DNA of 64,000 nucleotides from Amaranthus tricolor. Lineage: Eukaryota > Streptophyta > Magnoliopsida > Caryophyllales > Amaranthaceae. The notes under the pieces were generated by a model that was not told where the DNA came from, did no database searches, and saw only the letters and a list, made by a program, of their open reading frames with translations. Positions 1 to 13,900 of the stretch are shown here, piece after piece. A program made the translations under genes and the position numbers. Where the stretch lies: positions 8,233,398-8,297,397 of the forward strand of contig NC_080057.1 of assembly GCF_026212465.1 (NCBI RefSeq), read 5' to 3'. Positions within the stretch are counted from its first letter, which is position 1; each line of letters starts with the position of its first letter.

Positions 1-70
1 ATGAAAAAGGATCAATGATGAATGACGAATGAACGATGAAGAATGAACAAGGATCAATGATCAATGAAGA

Positions 71-392
71 ATAAACGATGAAGAATGAACAAGATGAACG
101 ATGAAGAATGAACCAGGATCAATGATCAATGAAGAATGAACGATGAAGAATGAACAAGGATCAATGATGAATGACGAATGAACGATGAAGAATGAACAAG
201 GATCAATGATCTATGAAGAATGAACGATGAAGAATGAACAAGGATTAATGCTCAATGAAGAATGAACGATGAAGAATGAACAAGGATCAATGATCAATGA
301 AGAATGAGTGATGAAGAATGAACAAGGATCAATGATCAATGAAGAATAAACGATGAAGAATGAACAAGATGAACGATGAAGAATGAACCAGG
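71..392 (-). repeat. 275-bp landmark doublet, copy 1
   Basis: Two copies of the same irregular monomer pair (ATAAACG variant, 19-bp deletion, CCAGG variant) start at 71 and 346, exactly 275 bp apart. 275 equals seven 42-bp monomers minus 19 bp. The same doublet recurs at 2413 and 5211, marking a longer higher-order period of about 2.3-2.8 kb in the reversed array. Confidence 0.8.
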
Positions 393-600
393 ATCAATGA
401 TCAATGAAGAATGAACGATGAAGAATGAACAAGGATCAATGATGAATGACGAATGAACGATGAAGAATGAACAAGGATCAATGATCAATGAAGAATGAAC
501 GATGAAGAATGAACAAGGATTAATGCTCAATGAAGAATGAACGATGAAGAATGAACAAGGATCAATTATCAATGACAAATGAACGATGAAGAATGAACAA

Positions 601-1020
601 GGATCAATGATCAGTGAAGGATGAAAGATGAAGAATTAACAAGGGTCAATGATCAATGAAGAATGAACGATGAAGAATGAACAAGGATCAATGATCAATG
701 AAGAATGAACGATGAAGAATGAACAAGGATCAATGATCAATGAAGAATGAACGATGAAGAATGAACAAGGATTAATGGTCAATGAAGAATGAACGATGAA
801 GAATGAACAAGGATCAATGATCAGTGAAGGATGAAAGATGAAGAATTAACAAGGGTCAATGATCAATGAAGAATGAACGATGAAGAATGAACAAGGATCA
901 ATGATCAATGAAGAATGAACAATGAAGAATGAACAAGGATCAATGATCAATGAAGAATGAACGATGAAGAATGAACAAGGATTAATGGTCAATGAAGAAT
1001 GAACGATGAAGAATGAACAA
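601..1020 (-). repeat. 210-bp (5-monomer) higher-order repeat, two copies and a partial third
   Basis: A distinctive monomer (CAGTGAAGG followed by AAAGATG and TTAACAAGGG) starts at 601, 811 and 1021, exactly 210 bp or five monomers apart. The 601 and 811 copies differ by eye at only one site, near 920. The third copy diverges after about 1,200. This is a local five-monomer amplification; the same diagnostic monomer appears again at about 1,807. Confidence 0.85.
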
Positions 1021-2412
1021 GGATCAATGATCAGTGAAGGATGAAAGATGAAGAATTAACAAGGGTCAATGATCAATGAAGAATGAACGATGAAGAATGA
1101 ACAAGGATCAATGATCAATGAAGAATGAACGATGAAGAATGAACAAGGATCAATGATCAATGAAGAATGAACGATGAAGAATGAACAAGGATCAATGATC
1201 AATGAAGAATGAACGATGAAGAATAAACAAGGATCAATGGTCAATGACGAATGAACGATGAAGAATGAACAAGGATCAATGATCAATGAAGAATGAACGA
1301 TGAAGAATGAACAAGGATCAATGCTCAATGAAGAATGAACGATGAAGAATGAACAAGGATCAATGATCAATGAAGAATGAACAAGGATTAATGCTCAATG
1401 AAGAATGAACGATGAAGAATGAACAATGATCAAGGATCAATGAAGAATGAACGATGAAGAATGAACAAGGATCAATGATCAATGAAGAATGAACGATGAA
1501 GAATGAACAAGGATCAATGATCAATGAAGAATGAACGATGAAGAATGAACAAGGATCAATTATCAATGACAAATGAACGATGAAGAATGAACAAGGATCA
1601 ATGATCAATAAAGAAAGAACGATGAAGAATGAACAAGGATTAATGGTCAATGACGAATGAACGATGAAGAATGAACAAGGATCAATGATCAATGAAGGAT
1701 GAACGATGAAGAATGAACAAGGATCAATGATCAATGAAGAATGAACGATGAAGAATGAACAAGGATTAATGGTCAATGACGAATGAACGATGAAGAATGA
1801 ACAAGGATCAATGATCAGTGAAGGATGAAAGATGAAGAATTAACAAGGGTCAATGATCAATGAAGAATGAACGATGAAGAATGAACAAGGATCAATGATC
1901 AATGAAGAATGAACGATGAAGAATGAACAAGGATCAATGATCAATGAAGAATGAACGATGAAGAATGAACAAGGATTAATGGTCAATGAAGAATGAACAA
2001 TGAAGAATGAACAAGGATCAATGATCAATGACGAATGAACGATGAAGAATGAACAAGGATCAATAATCAATGAAGAATGAACGATGAAGAATGAACAAGG
2101 GTCAATGATCAATGAAGAATGAACGATGAAGAATGAACAAGGATTAATGATCAATGAAGAATGAACGATGAAGAATGAACAAGGATCAATGATCAATGAA
2201 GAATGAACGATGAAGAATGAACAAGGATTAATGGTCAATGACGAATGAACGATGAAGAATGAACAAGGATCAATGATCAATGAAGAATGAACGATGAAGA
2301 ATGAACAAGGATCAATGATCAATGAAGAATGCACGATGAAGAATGAAAAAGGATCAATGATGAATGACGAATGAACGATGAAGAATGAACAAGGATCAAT
2401 GATCAATGAAGA

Positions 2413-2735
2413 ATAAACGATGAAGAATGAACAAGATGAACGATGAAGAATGAACCAGGATCAATGATCAATGAAGAATGAACGATGAAGAATGAACAAG
2501 GATCAATGATGAATGACGAATGAACGATGAAGAATGAACAAGGATCAATGATCTATGAAGAATGAACGATGAAGAATGAACAAGGATTAATGCTCAATGA
2601 AGAATGAACGATGAAGAATGAACAAGGATCAATGATCAATGAAGAATGAGTGATGAAGAATGAACAAGGATCAATGATCAATGAAGAATAAACGATGAAG
2701 AATGAACAAGATGAACGATGAAGAATGAACCAGGA
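2413..2735 (-). repeat. 275-bp landmark doublet, copy 2
   Basis: Same irregular doublet as at 71-392: landmark starts at 2413 and 2688, again 275 bp apart, 2,342 bp from the first doublet. The sequence around it (GAGTGATG variant, ATCTATG variant) also matches, so the larger unit was duplicated as a block. Confidence 0.8.
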
Positions 2736-5210
2736 TCAATGATCAATGAAGAATGAACGATGAAGAATGAACAAGGATCAATGATGAATGACGAATGAAC
2801 GATGAAGAATGAACAAGGATCAATGATCAATGAAGAATGAACGATGAAGAATGAACAAGGATTAATGCTCAATGAAGAATGAACGATGAAGAATGAACAA
2901 GGATCAATTATCAATGACAAATGAACGATGAAGAATGAACAAGGATCAATGATCAATAAAGAAAGAACGATGAAGAATGAACAAGGATTAATGGTCAATG
3001 ACGAATGAACGATGAAGAATGAACAAGGATCAATGATCAATGAAGGATGAACGATGAAGAATGAACAAGGATCAATGATCAATGAAGAATGAACGATGAA
3101 GAATAAACAAGGATCAATGATCAATGAAGAATGAACGATGAAGAATGAACAAGGATCAATGATCAATGAAGAATGAACGATGAAGAATGAACAAGGATCA
3201 ATGATCAATGAAGAATGAACGATGAAGAATGAACAAGGATCAATGATCAATGACGAATGGACGATGAAGAATGAACAAGGATCAATGGTCAATGACGAAT
3301 GAACGATGAAGAATGAACAAGGATAAATGATCAATGAAGAATGAACGATGAGGAATGAACAAGGATCCATGATCAATGAAGAATGAACGAAGAAGAATGA
3401 ACAAGGATCAATGATCAATGAAGAACGAACAATGAAGAATAAACAAGGATCAACAGTCAATGAAGAATGAACAAGGATCAATGATCAATGAAGAATGAAC
3501 GATGAAGAATGAACAAGGATCAATTATCAATGAAGAATGAACGATGAAGAATGAACAAGATGAAAGATGAAGAATGAACCAGGATAAATGATCAATGAAG
3601 AATGAACAAGGATCAATGATGAATGACGAATGAACGATGAAGAATGCACAAGGATCAATGATCAACGAAGAATGAACGATGAAGAATGAACAAGGATTAA
3701 TGCTCAATGAAGAATGAACGATGAAGAATGAACAAGGATCAATGATCAATGACGAATGAGCGATGAAGAATGAACAAGGATCAATAATCAATGAAGAATG
3801 AACGATGAAGAATGAACAAGGATCAATGATCAATGAAGAATGAACGATGAAGAATGAACAAGGATCAATTATCAATGACAAATGAATGATGAAGAATGAA
3901 CAAGGATCAATGATAAATGAAGAATGAACGATGAAGAATGAACAAGGATCAATGATGAATGACGAATGAACGATGAAGAATTAACAAGGATCAATGATCA
4001 ATGAAGAATGAACGATGAAGAATGAACAAGGATCAAGGATCAATGAAGAATGAACGATGAAGAATGAACAAGGATCAATGATCAATGAAGAATGAATGAT
4101 GAAGAATGAACAAGGATCAATGATCAATGAAGAATGAACGATGAAGATTGAACAAGGATTAATGGTCAATGAAGAATGAACGATGAAGAATGAACAAGGA
4201 TCAATGATCAATGACGAATGAACGATGAAGAATGAACAAGGATCAATAATCAATGAAGAATGAACGATGAAGAATGAACAAGGGTCAATGATCAATGAAG
4301 AATGAACGATGAAGAATGAACAAGGATTAATGATCAATGAAGAATGAACGATGAAGAATGAACAAGGATCAATGATCAATGAAGAATGAACGATGAAAAA
4401 TGAACAAGGATCAATTATCAATGACAAATGAACGATGAAGAATGAACAAGGATCAATGATCAATGAAGAATGAACGATGAAGAATGAACAAGGATCAATG
4501 CTCAATGAAGAATGAACGATGAAGAATGAACAAGGATCAATTATCAATGACAAATGAACGATGTAGAATGAACAAGGATCAATGATGAATGAAGAATGAC
4601 GATGAAGAATGAACAAGGATCAATTATCAATGACAAATGAATGATGAAGAATGAACAAGGATCAATGATCAATGAAGAATGAACGATGAAGAATGAACAA
4701 GGATCAATGATGAATGACGAATGAACGATGAAGAATTAACAAGGATCAATGATCAATGAAGAATGAACGATGAAGAATGAACAAGAATCAAGGATCAATG
4801 AAGAATGAACGATGAAGAATGAACAAGGATCAATGATCAATGAAGAATGAATGATGAAGAATGAACAAGGATCAATGATCAATGAAGAATGAACGATGTA
4901 GATTGAACAAGGATTAATGGTCAATGAAGAATGAACGATGAAGAATGAACAAGGATCAATGATCAATAAAGAATGAACGATGAAGAATGAACAAGGATCA
5001 ATGATCAATGAAGAATGAACAAGGATCGATGCTCAATGACGAATGAACGATGAAGAATGAACAAGGATCAATGATCAATGAAGAATGAACGATGAAGAAT
5101 GAACAAGGATCAATGATCAATGAAGAATGCACGATGAAGAATGAAAAAGGATCAATGATGAATGACGAATGAACGATGAAGAATGAACAAGGATCAATGA
5201 TCAATGAAGA

Positions 5211-5533
5211 ATAAACGATGAAGAATGAACAAGATGAACGATGAAGAATGAACCAGGATCAATGATCAATGAAGAATGAACGATGAAGAATGAACAAGGA
5301 ACAATGATGAATGACGAATGAACGATGAAGAATGAACAAGGATCAATAATCAATGAAGAATGAACGATGAAGAATGAACAAGGATTAATGCTCAATGAAG
5401 AATGAACGATGAAGAATGAACAAGGATCAATGATCAATGAAGAATGAGTGATGAAGAATGAACAAGGATCAATGATCAATGAAGAATAAACGATGAAGAA
5501 TGAACAAGATGAACGATGAAGAATGAACCAGGA
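5211..5533 (-). repeat. 275-bp landmark doublet, copy 3
   Basis: Third occurrence of the doublet, with landmark starts at 5211 and 5486, 275 bp apart and 2,798 bp from the second copy. In the forward family B region the same landmark appears singly (about 47,646, 54,974 and 59,163), so the doubling is specific to the reversed array as seen here. Confidence 0.8.
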
Positions 5534-6169
5534 TCAATGATCAATGAAGAATGAACGATGAAGAATGAACAAGGATCAATGATGAATGACGAATGAACGA
5601 CGAAGAATGAACAAGGATCAATGATCAATGAAGAATGAACGATGAAGAATGAACAAGGATCAATTATCAATGATAAATGAACGATGAAGAATGAACAAGG
5701 ATCAATGATCAATAAAGAAAGAACGATGAAGAATGAACAAGGATTAATGGTCAATGACGAATGAACGATGAAGAATGAACAAGGATCAATGATCAATGAA
5801 GGATGAACGATGAAGAATGAACAAGGATCAATGATCAATGAAGAATGAACGATGAAGAATGAACAAGGATTAATGGTCAATGACGAATGAACGATGAAGA
5901 ATGAACAAGGATCAATGATCAGTGAAGGATGAACGATGAAGAATGAACAAGGGTCAATGATCAATGAAGAATGAACGATGAAGAATGAACAAGGATTAAT
6001 GATCAATGAAGAATGAACGATGAAGAATAAACAAGGATCAATGATTAATGAAGAATGAACGATGAAGAATGAACAAGGATCAATGATCAATGAAGAATGA
6101 ACGATGAAGAATGAACAAGGGTCAATGATCAATGAAGAATGAACGATGAAGAATGAACAAGGATCAATG

Positions 6170-6940
6170 ATCAATGACGAATGGACGATGAAGAATGAAC
6201 AAGGATCAATGGTTAATGAAGAATGAACGATGATGAATGAACAAGGATCAATGCTCAATGAAGAATAAACGATGAAGAATGAACAAGGATCAATTATCAA
6301 TGACAAATGAACGATGAAGAATGAACAAGGATGAATGATCAATGAAGAATGAACGATGAAGAATGAACAAGGATCAATGATCGATGAAGAATGAACGATG
6401 AAGAATGAACAAGGATTAATGGTCAATGACGAATGAACGATGAAGAATGAACAAGTATCAATGATCCATGAAGAATGAACGATGAAGAATAAACAAGGAT
6501 CAATGATCAATGAAGAATGAACGATGAAGAATGAACAAGGATCAATGATCAATAAAGAATGAAAGATGAAGAATGAACAAGATGAACGATGAAGAATGAA
6601 CCAGGATAAATGATCAATGAAGAATGAACAAGGATCAATGATGAATGACGAATGAACGATGAAGAATGAACAAGGATCAATGATCAACGAAGAATGAACG
6701 ATGAAGAATGAACAAGGATTAATGCTCAATGAAGAATGAACGATGAAGAATGAACAAGGATCAATGATCAATGAAGAATGAACGATGAAGAATGAACAAG
6801 GATCAATGATCAATGAAGAATGAACGATGAAGAATGAACAAGGATCAATGATCAATGAAGAATGAACGATGAAGAATAAACAAGGATCAATGGTCAATGA
6901 CGAATGAACGATGAAAAATGAACAAGGATCAATGATCAAT
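6170..6940 (-). repeat. About 975-bp duplicated unit, left copy
   Basis: Homologous to about 7,190-7,914. A diagnostic AAGTATCAATGATCC variant lies at 6,451 here and at 7,426 in the other copy, 975 bp apart, and an ATGGACG variant lies 1,017 bp apart. The difference is one extra monomer (the one with AGGATGAATG near 6,330) in this copy. 975 equals 24 monomers minus the 33 bp missing from two irregular monomers that both copies share. Confidence 0.75.
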
Positions 6941-7189
6941 GAAGAATGAACGATGAAGAATGAACAAGGATCAATGCTCAATGAAGAATAAACGATGAAG
7001 AATGAACAAGGATCAATTATCAATGACAAATGAACGATGAAGAATGAACAAGGATCAATGATCAATGAAGAATGAACGATGAAGAATGAACAAGGATTAA
7101 TGCTCAATGAAGAATCAACGATGAAGAATGAACAAGGATCAAGGATCAATGAAGAATGAGCGATGAAGAATGAACAAGGATCAATGATC

Positions 7190-7914
7190 AATGACGAATG
7201 GACGATGAAGAATGAACAAGGATCAATGGTTAATGAAGAATGAACGATGATGAATGAACAAGGATCAATGCTCAATGAAGAATGAACGATGAAGAATGAA
7301 CAAGGATCAATTATCAATGACAAATGAACGATGAAGAATGAACAAGGATCAATGATCGATGAAGAATGAACGATGAAGAATGAACAAGGATTAATGGTCA
7401 ATGACGAATGAACGATGAAGAATGAACAAGTATCAATGATCCATGAAGAATGAACGATGAAGAATAAACAAGGATCAATGATCAATGAAGAATGAACGAT
7501 GAAGAATGAACAAGGATCAATGATCAATAAAGAATGAACGATGAAGAATGAACAAGATGAACGATGAAGAATGAACCAGGATAAATGATCAATGAAGAAT
7601 GAACAAGGATCAATGATGAATGACGAATGAACGATGAAGAATGAACAAGGATCAATGATCAACGAAGAATGAACGATGAAGAATGAACAAGGATTAATGC
7701 TCAATGAAGAATGAACGATGAAGAATGAACAAGGATCAATGATCAATGAAGAATGAACGATGAAAAATGAACAAGGATCAATGATCAATGAAGAATGAAC
7801 GATGAAGAATGAACAAGGATCAATGATCAATGAAGAATGAACGATGAAGAATAAACAAGGATCAATGGTCAATGACGAATGAACGATGAAGAATGAACAA
7901 GGATCAATGATCAA
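7190..7914 (-). repeat. About 975-bp duplicated unit, right copy
   Basis: Partner of the unit at about 6,170-6,940. It shares the ordered series of variant monomers, including the AACCAGGATAAATG landmark at about 7,573, but lacks one monomer. It ends against the inverted junction. Confidence 0.75.
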
Positions 7915-7938
7915 TGAAGAATTGATCCTTGTTCATTC
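7891..7938. repeat. Head-to-head satellite inversion junction
   Basis: Satellite orientation flips here. An 18-bp perfect inverted repeat (7,891-7,908 and 7,921-7,938) flanks a 12-bp spacer. With single mismatches the symmetry continues outward because both sides are arrays of the same monomer. The order of variant monomers is not mirrored on the two sides, so this is not a simple fold-back copy of one side. It is either a real inversion breakpoint within the satellite or an assembly join between opposite-strand reads. Confidence 0.9.
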
Positions 7939-10901
7939 TTCATCGTGCATTCTTCATTGATCATTGATCCTTTTTCATTCTTCATCGTTCATTTGTCATT
8001 GATAATTGATCCTTGTTCATTCTTCATCGTTCATTCTTCATTCATCATTGATCCTTGTTCATTCTTCATCGTTCATTCTTCATTGATCATTGATCCTTGT
8101 TCATTCTTCATCGTTCATCCTTCATTGATCATTGATCCTTGTTCATTCTTCATCGTTCATCCTTCCTTGATCATTGATCCTTGTTCATTCTTCATCGTTC
8201 ATTCGTCATTGACCATTAATCCTTGTTCATTCTTAATCGTTCATTCTTCATTGATCATTGATCCTTGTTCATTCTTCATCGTTCATTTGTCATTGATAAT
8301 TGATCCTTGTTTATTCTTCATCGTTCATTCTTCATTGATCATTGATCCTTGTTCATTCTTCATCGTTCATTCTTCATTGATCATTGATCCTTGTTCATTC
8401 TTCATCGTTCATTCGTCATTGATCATTGATCCTTGTTCATTCTTCATCGTTCATTCTTCATTGACCATTGATCCTTGTTCATTCTTCATCGTTCATTCTT
8501 CATTGAGCATTAATCTTTGTTCATTTTTCATCGTTCATTCTTCATTGATCATTGATCCTTGTTCATTCTTCATCGTTCATTCTTCATTCATCATTGATCC
8601 TTGTTCATTCTTCATCGTTCATTCTTCATTGATCATTGATCCTTGTTCATTATTCATCGTTCATCCTTCATTGATCATTGATCCTTGTTCATTCTTCATC
8701 GTTCATTCGTCATTGACCATTAATCCTTGTTCATTCTTCATCGTGCATTATTCATTGATCATTGATCCTTGTTTATTCTTCATCGTTCATTCTTCATTGA
8801 TCATTAATCCTTGTTCATTCTTCATCGTTCATTCTTCATTGATCAATGACCCTTGTTCATTCTTCATCGTTCATTCGTCATTGATCATTGATCCTTGTTC
8901 ATTCTTCATCGTTCATTCGTCATTGATCATTGATCCTTGTTCATTCTTCATCGTTCATTCTTCATTAATCATTGATCCTTGTTCATTCTTCATCGTTCAT
9001 TCTTCATTGATCATGGATCCTTGTTCATTCTTCATCGTTCATCATTCATTGATCATTGATCCTTGTTCATTCTTCATCGTTCATTCGTCATTGATCATTG
9101 ATGCTTGTTCAATCTTCATCGTTCATTCTTCATTGACCATTAATCCTTGTTCATTCTCCATCGTTCATTCTTCATTGATCATTGATCCTTGTTCATTCTT
9201 CATCGTTCATTCTTCATTGAGCATTAATCTTTGTTCATTCTTCATCGTTCATTCGTCATTGATCATTGATCCTTGTTCATTCTTCATCGTTCATTCTTCA
9301 TTGATCATTGATCCGTGTTCATTCTTCATCGTTCATTCTTCATTGAGATTCTTGTTCATTCTTCATCGTTCATTCTTCATTCATCATTGATCCTTGTTCA
9401 TTCTTCATCGTTCATTCGTCATTCATCATTGATCCTTGTTAATTCTTCATCGTTCATTTATCATTCATCATTGATCCTTGTTCATTCTTCATTGATCATT
9501 GACCCTTGTTCATTCTTCATCGTTCATTCTTCATCGATCATTGATCCTTTTTCATTCTTCATCGTTCATTTGTCATTAATAATTGATCCTTGTTCATTCT
9601 TTATCGTTCATTCTTCATTGATCATTGATCCTTGTTCATTCTTCATCGTTCATTGTTCATTGATCATTGATCCTTGTTCATTCTTCATCGTTCATTCTTC
9701 ATTGACCATTGATCCTTGTTCATTCTTCATCGTTCATCCTTCATTGATCATTGATCCTTGTTCATTCTTCATCCTTCATTGATCATTGATCCTTGTTCAT
9801 TCTTCATCGTTCATTCTTCATTGATCATTGATCCTTTTTCATTCTTCATCGTTCATTTGTCATTGATAATTGATCCTTGTTCATTCTTCATCGTTCATTC
9901 GTCATTGATCATTAATCCTTGTTCATTCTTCATCGTTCATTCTTCATTGATCATTGATCCTTGTTCATTCTTCATCGTTCATTCTTCATTGAGATTTTTG
10001 TTCATTCTTCATCGTTCATTCTTCATTCATCATTGATCCTAGTTCATTCTTCATCGTTCATTCGTCATTCATCATTGATCCTTGTTCATTCTTCATCGTT
10101 CATTTGTCATTCATCATTGATCCTTGTTCATTCTTCATTGATCATTGACCCTTGTTCATTCTTCATCGTTCATTCTTTATTGATCATTGATCCTTGTTCA
10201 TTCTTCATCGTTCATTCGTCATTGATCATTGATCCTTGTTCAATCTTCATCGTTCATTCGTCATTGACCATTAATCCTTGTTTATTCTTCATCGTTCATT
10301 CTTCATTGATCATTGATCCTTTTTCATTCTTCATCGTTCATTTGTCATTGATAATTGATCCTTGTTCATTCTTGATCGTTCATTCGTCATTGATCATTGA
10401 TCCTTGTTAATTCTTCATCGTTCATTCTTCATTGATCATTGATCCTTGTTCATTCTTCATCGTTCATTCGTCATTGATCATTGATCCTTGTTCATTCTTC
10501 ATCGTTCATTCTTCATTGACCATTGATCCTTGTTCATTCTTCATTGATCATTGATCCTTGTTCATTCTTCATCGTTCATTCGTCATTGACGATTAATCCT
10601 TGTTCATTCTTCATCGTTCATTCTTCATTGATCATTGACCCTTGTTCATTCTTCATCGTTCATTCTTCATTGATCATTGATCCTTGTTCATTCTTCATCG
10701 TTCATTCGTCATTGATCATTGATCCTAGTTCATTCTTCATCGTTCATTCTTCATTGATCATTGATCCTTGTTCATTCTTCATCGTTCATTCTTCATTGAT
10801 CATTGATCCTTGTTCATTCTTCATCGTTCATCCTTCATTGATCATTGATCCTTGTTCATTCTTCATCGTTCATTCGTCATTGATCATTCACCCTTGTACA
10901 A

Positions 10902-13900
10902 TCTTCATCGTTCATTCTTCATTGACCATTAATCGTTGTTTATTCTTCATCGTTCATTCTTCATCGATCATTGATCCTTTTTCATTCTTCATCGTTCATT
11001 TGTCATTGATAATTGATCCTTGTTCATTCTTTATCGTTCATTCTTCATTGATCATTGATCCTTGTTCATTCTTCATCGTTCATTCTTCATTGATCATTGA
11101 TCCTTGTTCATTCTTCATCGTTCATTCTTCATTGACCATTGATCCTTGTTCATTCTTCATCGTTCATTCTTCATTGAGCATTAATCTTTGTTCATTCTTC
11201 ATCGTTCATTCTTCATTGATCATTGATCCTTGTTCATTCTTCATCGTTCATTCTTCATTGATCATGGATCCTTGTTCATTCTTCATCGTTCATTCTTCAT
11301 TGATCATTGATCCTTGTTCATTCTTCATCGTTCATCCTTCATTGATCATTGATCCTTGTTCATTCTTCATCGTTCATTCTTCATTGATCATTGATCCTTT
11401 TTCATTCTTCATCGTTCATTTGTCATTGATAATTGATCCTTGTTCATTCTTCATCGTTCATTCTTCATTCATCATTGATCCTTGTTCATTCTTCATCGTT
11501 CATTCTTCATTGATCATTGATCCTTGTTCATTCTTCATCGTTCATCCTTCATTGATCATTGATCCTTGTTCATTCTTCATCGTTCATCCTTCATTGATCA
11601 TTGATCCTTGTTCATTCTTCATCGTTCATTCGTCATTGACCATTAATCCTTGTTCATTCTTAATCGTTCATTCTTCATTGATCATTGATCCTTGTTCATT
11701 CTTCATCGTTCATTTGTCATTGATAATTGATCCTTGTTTATTCTTCATCGTTCATTCTTTATTGATCATTGATCCTTGTTCATTCTTCATCGTTCATTCT
11801 TCATTGATCATTGATCCTTGTTCATTCTTCATCGTTCATTCGTCATTGATCATTGATCCTTGTTCATTCTTCATCGTTCATTCTTCATTGACCATTGATC
11901 CTTGTTAATTCTTCATCGTTCATTCTTCATTGAGCATTAATCTTGGTTCATTCTTCATCGTTCATTCTTCATTGATCATTGATCCTTGTTCATTCTTCAT
12001 CGTTCATTCTTCATTCATCATTGATCCTTGTTCATTCTTCATCGTTCATTCTTCATTGATCATTGATCCTTGTTCATTCTTCATCGTTCATCCTTCATTG
12101 ATCATTGATCCTTGTTTATTCTTCATCGTTCATTCGTCATTGACCATTAATCCTTGTTCATTCTTCATCGTTCATTCTTCATTGATCATTGATCCTTGTT
12201 TATTCTTCATCGTTCATTCTTCATTGATCATTAATCCTTGTTCACTCTTCATCATTCATTCTTCATTGATCATTGACCCTTGTTCATTCTTCATCGTTCA
12301 TTCTTCATTGATCATTGATCCTTGTTCATTCTTCATCGTTCATTCGTCATTGATCATTGATCCTAGTTCATTCTTCATCGTTCATTCTTCATTGATCATT
12401 GATCCTTGTTCATTCTTCATCGTTCATTCTTCATTGATCATTGATCCTTGTTCATTCTTCATCGTTCATCCTTCATTGATCATTGATCCTTGTTCATTCT
12501 TCATCGTTCATTCGTCATTGATCATTGATCCTTGTTCAATCTTCATCGTTCATTCTTCATTGACCATTAATCCTTGTTCATTCTTCATCGTTCATTCTTC
12601 ATTGATCATTGATCCTTGTTAATTCTTCATCGTTCATTCTTCATTGAGCATTAATCTTTGTTCATTCTTCATCGTTCATTCGTCATTGATCATTGATCCT
12701 TGTTCATTCTTCATTGACCATTGATCCTTGTTCATTCTTCATCGTTCATTCGTCATTGACCATTAATCCTTGTTTATTCTTCATCGTTCATTCTTCATTG
12801 ATCATTGATCCTTTTTCATTCTTCATCGTTCATTCTTCATTCATCATTGATCCTTGTTCATTCTTCATCGTTCATTCTTCATTGATCATTGATCCTTGTT
12901 CATTCTTCATCATTCATCCTTCATTGATCATTGATCCTTGTTCATTCTTCATCGTTCATTCGTCATTGACCATTAATCCTTGTTCATTCTTCATCGTTCA
13001 TTCTTCATTGATCATTGATCCTTGTTTATTCTTCATCGTTCATTCTTCATTGATCATTAATCCTTGTTCATTCTTCATCGTTCATTCTTCATTGATCATT
13101 GACCCTTGTTCATTCTTCATCGTTCATTCTTCATTGATCATTGATCCTTGTTCATTCTTCATCGTTCATTCGTCATTGATCATTGATCCTAGTTCATTCT
13201 TCATCGTTCTTTCTTCATTGATCATTGATCCTTGTTCATTCTTCATCGTTCATTCTTCATTGATCATGGATCCTTGTTCATTCTTCATCGTTCATCCTTC
13301 ATTGATCATTGATCCTTGTTCATTCTTCATCGTTCATTCGTCATTGATCATTGATCCTTGTTCAATCTTTATCGTTCATTCTTCATTGACCATTAATCCT
13401 TGTTCATTTTTCATCGTTCATTCTTCATTGATCATTGATCCTTGTTCATTCTTCATCGTTCATTCTTCATTGAGCATTAATCTTTGTTCATTCTTCATCG
13501 TTCATTCGTCATTGATCATTGATCCTTGTTCATTCTTCATCGTTCATTCTTCATTGATCATTGATCCTTGTTCATTCTTCATCGTTCATTCTTCATTTAG
13601 ATTCTTGTTCATTCTTCATCGTTCATTCTTCATTCATCATTGATCCTTGTTCATTCTTCATCGTTCATTCGTCATTCATCATTGATCCTTGTTCATTCTT
13701 CATCGTTCATTTGTCATTCATCATTGATCCTTATTCATTCTTCATTGATCATTGACCCTTGTTCATTCTTCATCGTTCATTCTTTATTGATCATTGATCC
13801 TTGTTCATTCTTCATCGTTCATTCGTCATTGATCATTGATCCTTGTTCAATCTTCATCGTTCATTCGTCATTGACCATTAATCCTTGTTTATTCTTCATC

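Larger units (their letters stand above)
1..7920 (-). repeat. 42-bp satellite array, reverse orientation (family B)
   Basis: Continuous tandem array of the 42-bp monomer, read on the minus strand; the array runs off the left edge of the window. It carries landmark variants also found to the right of about 42 kb: a 19-bp-deleted monomer next to a CCAGG variant (near 71, 346, 2413, 2688, 3560, 5211, 5486, 6570 and 7550), and a TTAACAAGG variant that puts a stop in the open frame. Variants typical of 8-41 kb, such as the monomer translating to SINLC or INRC, were not seen here. I therefore assign it to family B, inverted. The open frames of 80-812 codons on the minus strand are the repeat peptide SLIIDPCSFFIVHS and are not annotated as genes. 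Confidence 0.97.

Noticed and set aside
7891..7938. Transcription terminator or functional hairpin at the inverted repeat
   Set aside because: The symmetry is fully explained by two satellite arrays meeting head to head. No transcript, T-run logic or gene is adjacent.
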